Shown: one piece after another, positions 59,734-64,000 of the stretch | Layout of the letters: each line of letters starts with the position of its first letter | How positions within the stretch are numbered: the stretch's first letter is position 1 | NCBI GenBank assembly: GCA_016802295.1 | Contig: JAESIW010000138.1 | Coordinates: 1,497,904 to 1,561,903, forward strand | DNA: 64,000 nucleotides | From: Brachionus rotundiformis | Taxonomy: Eukaryota > Rotifera > Eurotatoria > Ploima > Brachionidae | Direction of reading: 5' to 3' | The notes under the pieces: generated by a model | The model's database searches: none | What the model was told of the DNA's origin: nothing | What the model saw: only the letters and a program-made list of their open reading frames with translations | Translations under genes and position numbers: made by a program

Positions 59734-60525
59734 ATGGCTTTGAATAAGCAAACATCGGCCAGATTTGACATGCTTGTCCAGCCCAGACAGTCTGTCATTG
59801 CCACTTATATTTGGATAGATACCGATTACCATCAAGTGTTGAGAACAAAGAGCAGAACTTTGGACTTTGAGCCAGTGTCTGTTGAGAATGTGCCCGAATG
59901 GGACTGTTCAATTGCCTACGCAACCAGCTACATAAACACTGACTTTTACATAAAACCAATACGTCTTTTCAAAGATCCATTTTTTTCTGCCAATTCTAAA
60001 AATAAGCTTGTTTTGTGCGAGAACTACAAACACGACAAAACAATTGCTGACGAAAACAACCGAGTTAAATGCAAAGAAATGTTTGAAAAATTGTCCAAAT
60101 TTAGCCAGACAAAAGCAAAATTTATCATCGAGCAAACTTACACAATGTATGAAAATACTGGCTATGACAAAATTGACCATCATTTGGACAAAAATAGCTC
60201 CAAATTGCCAAAATGGTTTCACTATTGTTCAATAGGCATTGACCGTGCTAGTGGACGAAATGTGGCCGAGTGCCATTACAAAGCGTGTTTGTATGCAGGT
60301 ATAAATATAAAGAGTGTGAATAGTGAGAAAAATGTATCCGAGTGGAAATTTGAAATTGGACCATGTGAAGCCTACGATCTGGCCGATCAATTGATTATGG
60401 CAAAATACATTCTGCATCGAACTGCCGAGGACTTCAATGTGGTAGTCAAGTTCGACAATCAGCCAGAAACTTTAAATCAAAAAATTTATCTATCAATAGT
60501 AGAAAATGATTTTTTCCTTAAGTAA
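59734..60525 (+). CDS. Truncated glutamine-synthetase-like pseudoenzyme
   Basis: 263 residues, single exon. It aligns along the first two thirds of eukaryotic glutamine synthetase (about 373 residues): YIWID near residue 25, RTKSRTLDFEP, VPEW, NKLVLCENYKH, the E-x-E region, RNVAECHYKACLYAG and EFKIGPCEG-like (FEIGPCEA), then LHRTAEDFNVVVKFD. It stops where the enzyme continues to NGAGCHTNFS and the C-terminal catalytic part, which is absent. Catalytic changes: the EQEYT motif reads EQTYT, losing a metal-binding Glu, and the FDGSS loop after LPEW is replaced by CSIAYATS. It therefore cannot be an active synthetase, yet it has no internal stop and remains coding-like. Either a domesticated fold with a new role or a recently truncated copy. 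It overlaps the next ORF by 20 nt. Confidence 0.75.
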   Translation: MALNKQTSARFDMLVQPRQSVIATYIWIDTDYHQVLRTKSRTLDFEPVSVENVPEWDCSIAYATSYINTDFYIKPIRLFKDPFFSANSKNKLVLCENYKHDKTIADENNRVKCKEMFEKLSKFSQTKAKFIIEQTYTMYENTGYDKIDHHLDKNSSKLPKWFHYCSIGIDRASGRNVAECHYKACLYAGINIKSVNSEKNVSEWKFEIGPCEAYDLADQLIMAKYILHRTAEDFNVVVKFDNQPETLNQKIYLSIVENDFFLK

Positions 60526-60931
60526 ATTGAGTACAATTAAAAAATTTCTAATAAATAATTTATTTTTGTTTAAATTTTATTCAAGAAATGTAAATTCAAT
60601 AAGTGCTGCGTTGAACAAAGTTGGTTTAAAATTGGGCGATTCTGTCTTGCTGATCAACACAAGAGTAAACAATGGCCTAAGCGGAATTTTAAGGCTAATA
60701 CATGAAGAGAACAAAGTGGAACTGAATGAAATATTGGAACGAGACATGCAATTGAGGAATGGTCAGAAAGCACACTTTGTCAACCAACTATTCTCCAATT
60801 CAAAATCGACTTCTAATTTTAGCTGCTTTTTTGAAATTCAAATAACCCAAAGCTCTAATTACTTCGATCCATATTTACTTTTAGATCAATTAATTAGAGT
60901 TATTCTTAGTTTACTTGATCCCGATGTTTAA
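60506..60931 (+). CDS. Unknown 141-residue protein, overlaps preceding ORF
   Basis: ATG at 60506 lies inside the last codons of the glutamine-synthetase-like gene, in another frame (20-nt overlap). Residues 1-25 are hydrophobic and basic (MIFSLSKLSTIKKFLINN), compatible with a mitochondrial or membrane leader. The rest is a mixed, ordered-looking protein (LKLGDSVLLINTRVN, VELNEILERDM, FFEIQITQSSNYFDP). I do not recognise the family. It could be an independent gene, a second cistron, or a downstream exon of a longer protein whose splice junction was missed. A likely polyadenylation signal (GAATAAA) lies near 60993. Confidence 0.45.
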   Translation: MIFSLSKLSTIKKFLINNLFLFKFYSRNVNSISAALNKVGLKLGDSVLLINTRVNNGLSGILRLIHEENKVELNEILERDMQLRNGQKAHFVNQLFSNSKSTSNFSCFFEIQITQSSNYFDPYLLLDQLIRVILSLLDPDV

Positions 60932-61057
60932 AGTTATTTTTTGTTTTACAAAGCTACATTTTTTGTTCTATATGATTGTATATTTTGATTGAGAATAAAA
61001 TTTAGACATTTATCTTTTGGCTTTGAGTGTTAGTTTTACATCATCATCATCTTTGTA

Positions 61058-61089
<32 letters not shown>
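61058..61089 (+). repeat. (ATT)n microsatellite
   Basis: About ten ATT units in the short intergenic region upstream of LYRM2, preceded by a TCATCATCAT run. Confidence 0.9.
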
Positions 61090-61210
61090 CTGTTCTTTAT
61101 GGGCGTATTAATTCACTTACGCAATAAGTAAAGTAATTTTTGTTGTTTAAAGTTTATTATATGCAATGCGCTGATTTGAATATAATAAATAATTTTTATT
61201 ATTTTATAAA

Positions 61211-61595
61211 ATGCGCAGCGATAAAGTTGTTTTGAATCTAAGACAGGTAATTTATTCAATAAATAAATCGATTGGGGGAGAATAGCTGGCTTATAATGAT
61301 GATTTGATTCAAGTTTATGCTTAGGAAAGAAGTGCTCAAAACTTATAAAGACATTTTAAAGACATGCCATGGTATCCAAGATGATGGTTATCGCAAAGAG
61401 CTTATTGACTGGACCAGACGGGATTTTAGAATGGGCAAAAATTTGACTGATGAAGTTGTTTATTTTGAAATTTAAAAAATTGATTAAAAAATTTTTTTCT
61501 ATTCATATTGTCTAAAGGCTGGAATAAAGATTTCTTTGACAAGAGCCAAAATGAGTCTCAAAGAACTCAAGACTAGCATTGATATGGCAAAATAG
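61211..61595 (+). CDS. LYRM2: LYR motif-containing protein 2 (three small exons)
   Basis: Exons 61211-61246, 61314-61454 and 61518-61595, phases 0 and 0, giving 84 residues (human LYRM2 is 88). The protein begins MRSDKVVLNLRQ and continues FMLRKEVLKTYKDILKTC, then DWTRRDFRMGKNLTDE, then AGIKISLTRAKMSLKEL and ends DMAK. The order of motifs (LRQF, Y-R/K-I-L, D..R..L.DW.R..FR.NK..T.E, then the M.LKEL helix and final LAK) matches LYRM2 without gaps. LYR proteins act in mitochondria with acyl carrier protein and help assemble Fe-S or respiratory complexes; LYRM2 has been linked to complex I. The exons are too short to stand out as open frames, so this gene is easy to miss. Confidence 0.8.
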
Positions 61596-62803
61596 AAAAT
61601 TCAATCGAAATAGAAAAATTTAACTGAATTATTAAGACTTTATTCTAAATTAGCAAAAAAAAAGGGTTTATTAAATTTATTATTTTTAAAAAATTTAAGT
61701 TCAGCTATATATTTAAAATTAAATTTTTTCTCTTCTTAATATAAGATGAATATAAAATTTATTTGTTTGCTTTTCCAAGACAACAGAATGAATAGAGGTG
61801 AATTGAGGGTGACCAAGACTCAGATAGGAATGAATATTTTTAAAAGCAGGTTTGGACCCGCATAAGCGGACAGCAATCCGGCAAAAAAGATACGAGCGGC
61901 CATTAAAAAATGGGTTATAAAATAAATTTAAAAAATTAAACTAAAAGACTTTTTATTGAAAGAATATTTTTGTATTTCTTGTTATTTAAATTTGAAATTT
62001 AAAATTAAATCATTTAATAGTATATCTATATTTTAGTTTATTTTTTCAAATTTATTGTATATCTCATATTTATGCCGAAATTATTTTTTGGCCGTATTTT
62101 TATACGGTCCTAAAATTTGTACCGACTCGCTGACCGGTACACTTTTTTAAAATTTCATGGTAAATTTTTTTTAAATAAATACATTTTTAACCGTATCTTA
62201 GAATTTTATTTAAGAAAATATAAAAGGAAATATAAATTAATTAAAATTTTTAATAAAAAGCAAAACAGTTTTTAACAATTAAGGCACATAAATTTTTTTT
62301 AGAATTAGATCACCAGGTAAATAAAGTGTCGTTATTAAATAGAAATTTTATTTTAATAAAATTTGAAATTTTTAATATTTTAAAAATTAATTTTATTAAG
62401 TATTTAAATCTGTTTTTTTAATTAATTTGATGTAAAAGCAAAAATTTTATCATTATTTATCTGAAATTTAAAATTAATTTTTTAAATGATATGAATAAAA
62501 TCAAGATTTAAGCCTAAAAAATAAACAACACCATTTGAATTTTTAATAAACAGAGTTTTTAAAAATAAGAGATTTTAACACATAGTCTGGCTGGTAATTG
62601 CGGACAAATATTGTGACATGTCATCATTTAAAGTTAAATTCAAAAAATTCAATATACTTGAACTTAATAACAGCAAACATAAATTGCTTAATAAAATCTC
62701 ATAGCTATTTTATGCTTTACTAGACTAAAAGAGTTATTAAAAAAATTTAATTAGCATTTAGATTACGAAAAAGACAGATAAAAATCAAAAAAATATTCAT
62801 TTA
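61596..62803. other. Intergenic region LYRM2 to HP1
   Basis: AT-rich. A GC-richer patch at 61780-61910 can be read as a 27-codon minus-strand frame starting near 61902 (MAARIFFAGLLSAYAGP) or as short plus-strand frames; none was recognised. A pair of short dyads lies at about 62071-62141. No supported gene. Confidence 0.4.
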
Positions 62804-63433
62804 ATGAAAATGACTAACAAAAAGAGCAAGAATCCAGAGAATGGTTCGGATGGCGAAGAGCTCGAAGAAGAAGAATATGTGGTGGAGAAAATAATCGACA
62901 AGCGCATCAGATCTGGTCGGACCGAGTACTTTCTGAAATGGAAAGGCTACGGCGAGGCGGACAACACTTGGGAGCCTGAGTCCAATCTGGACTGTCCCGA
63001 TTTGATCGCTGAGTTTGAAAACCGCTTGAAAAGTCAATCAGGAGGTGCGCAAAAAAAACGCAAGACCGACTCGGACATTGCTCTTAACAAGAAGAAAAAG
63101 TCCGAAATAGCCCAACCACTGTCCAATACAACCAATACACACGAGAATTCAGCAGAGGCTAGTTCGGATGACAATCCAGCCAGAGGATTCGACCGTGGCC
63201 TAATACCTGAGAAAATAATCGGAGCCACTGACTCGTCTGGCGAGCTTATGTTCCTGATGAAATGGAAAAACTCCGACGAAGCCGATCTTGTTCTAGCCAA
63301 GACTGCTAACATCAGATGCCCTCAGGTAGTTATTCAATTCTACGAAGAGCGTCTCACCTGGCACACTGGCGAAGATAGAGACGAGTCGAACAAGAGCCAA
63401 CAACTCGAGACATCATCTACAGGTGATAAGTAA
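62804..63433 (+). CDS. Heterochromatin protein 1 (CBX1/3/5 family)
   Basis: Single exon, 209 residues. An acidic patch (GEELEEEEYVV) leads into the chromodomain, about residues 22-72: YVVEKIIDKR, EYFLKWKGYGEADNTWEPE. It keeps the aromatic cage residues Tyr, Trp and Tyr that read methylated H3K9. A Lys-rich hinge (KKRKTDSD, NKKKKSE) follows. The chromoshadow domain at about residues 123-185 starts ARGFDRGLIPEKIIGATD and ends IQFYEERLTWH, the dimerisation and PxVxL-binding surface. Size and layout are typical of HP1. The Ser/Asp-rich tail of 20 residues is unremarkable. Confidence 0.95.
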   Translation: MKMTNKKSKNPENGSDGEELEEEEYVVEKIIDKRIRSGRTEYFLKWKGYGEADNTWEPESNLDCPDLIAEFENRLKSQSGGAQKKRKTDSDIALNKKKKSEIAQPLSNTTNTHENSAEASSDDNPARGFDRGLIPEKIIGATDSSGELMFLMKWKNSDEADLVLAKTANIRCPQVVIQFYEERLTWHTGEDRDESNKSQQLETSSTGDK

Positions 63434-64000
63434 TTACAAAAAGTGTATTTGTTTCGAGACATAGCTATATTGGTACTTAGTAATAAAAATCACATTGTTA
63501 TTTGTTTATTTTATTGAATTTAAGACATTATAAATGAAATAAAAAAATTCGAATCACCATTATTATAATTGTATAAATTGATTAAGATCTGCTTGACTGG
63601 GTATTTTTTTTTAAATATTTTTTTTGTAAATAAATACAATTACACTTAAATAAAAAACATTTAAAAAACTTCATTAATAAAATGTGACTTTTAATTTAAC
63701 AATATGGTTATAATTTAATATCTTATTTAATAAATCAGTTTAAATTTGTTCAATCAATAAGAATATGTGTCTAACTTTTAATTTTTTTTTGATCGGATTA
63801 TATTCGAATAAATATAGCTAATTTTGATAAATAAATAAACAATTAAAGAAGGATAAGATAATAATAATAATAATAGTTTATATTCTATGGTTCAATTTAG
63901 TTAATAAAATGACAAAGCACGAAAGATAAGAGAATTTATTTTAATATGTTGCAAAAGAGTTTTTCTTTTACCTAAAAGATTATCTTATGGGCCTAAAGAA
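63434..64000. other. 3' flank of HP1 and window end
   Basis: AT-rich, several AATAAA-type signals (for example near 63538). No gene recognised. Confidence 0.5.

Overview
The window is animal nuclear DNA. Evidence: AT-rich sequence, GT-AG introns (most 47-61 nt, a few 0.3-0.8 kb), long AT-rich intergenic stretches, and bilaterian families: axonemal dynein heavy chain, LIMPETin (PET+LIM), a Reeler protein, a nuclear receptor, a Ly6-type protein, HP1, PKA regulatory subunit, VPS13, UPF2 and ABCE1. A six-LIM PET protein and a possible knirps-like receptor suggest a protostome. Compact introns and low GC would fit a rotifer or similar small invertebrate, but that placement is a guess. No tRNA, rRNA or CRISPR was recognised.

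Layout: 1-4115 (-) is the N-terminal part of a dynein heavy chain in nine exons, running off the left edge. 5306-16159 (+) is a LIMPETin-type gene; three extra upstream exons all end in the same phase as the PET/LIM exon and can join the same LIM core. A long-inverted-repeat MITE sits in its intron (11436-11799). 18841-22143 (+) is a seven-exon protein with two cyclic-nucleotide-binding domains. 22508-23780 (+) is a secreted Reeler protein with an unusual charged tail. 24714-26378 (+) is a divergent nuclear receptor. 26972-27411 (-) is a two-exon Ly6-type protein, followed by a decayed reverse-transcriptase fragment (about 27800-28435). 28940-32707 (+) is an intronless UPF2. 35053-48001 (+) is a seven-exon VPS13 with a TA-flanked MITE in its fifth intron. 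49095-50522 (+) is a proline-rich EF-hand protein and 52138-53612 (+) is a SAXO-type microtubule protein. On the minus strand lie ABCE1 (54661-56469) and the AP endonuclease APEX1 (56830-57878). Then on the plus strand come a PKA regulatory subunit (58389-59378), a truncated glutamine-synthetase-like pseudoenzyme (59734-60525), an unknown ORF overlapping it by 20 nt (60506-60931), a three-exon LYRM2 (61211-61595) and HP1 (62804-63433).

The genes do not form one pathway. Two themes recur: ciliary or microtubule proteins (dynein, SAXO, perhaps the CNB protein) and cyclic-nucleotide binding (CNB protein and PKA-R). The most unusual items are the LIMPETin/FHL dual-architecture locus, the catalytically dead half glutamine synthetase, a PKA regulatory subunit with no visible docking domain, the Reeler fusion, and two MITE families. 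All splice sites were assigned by hand from reading-frame continuity and GT/AG and need transcript confirmation.
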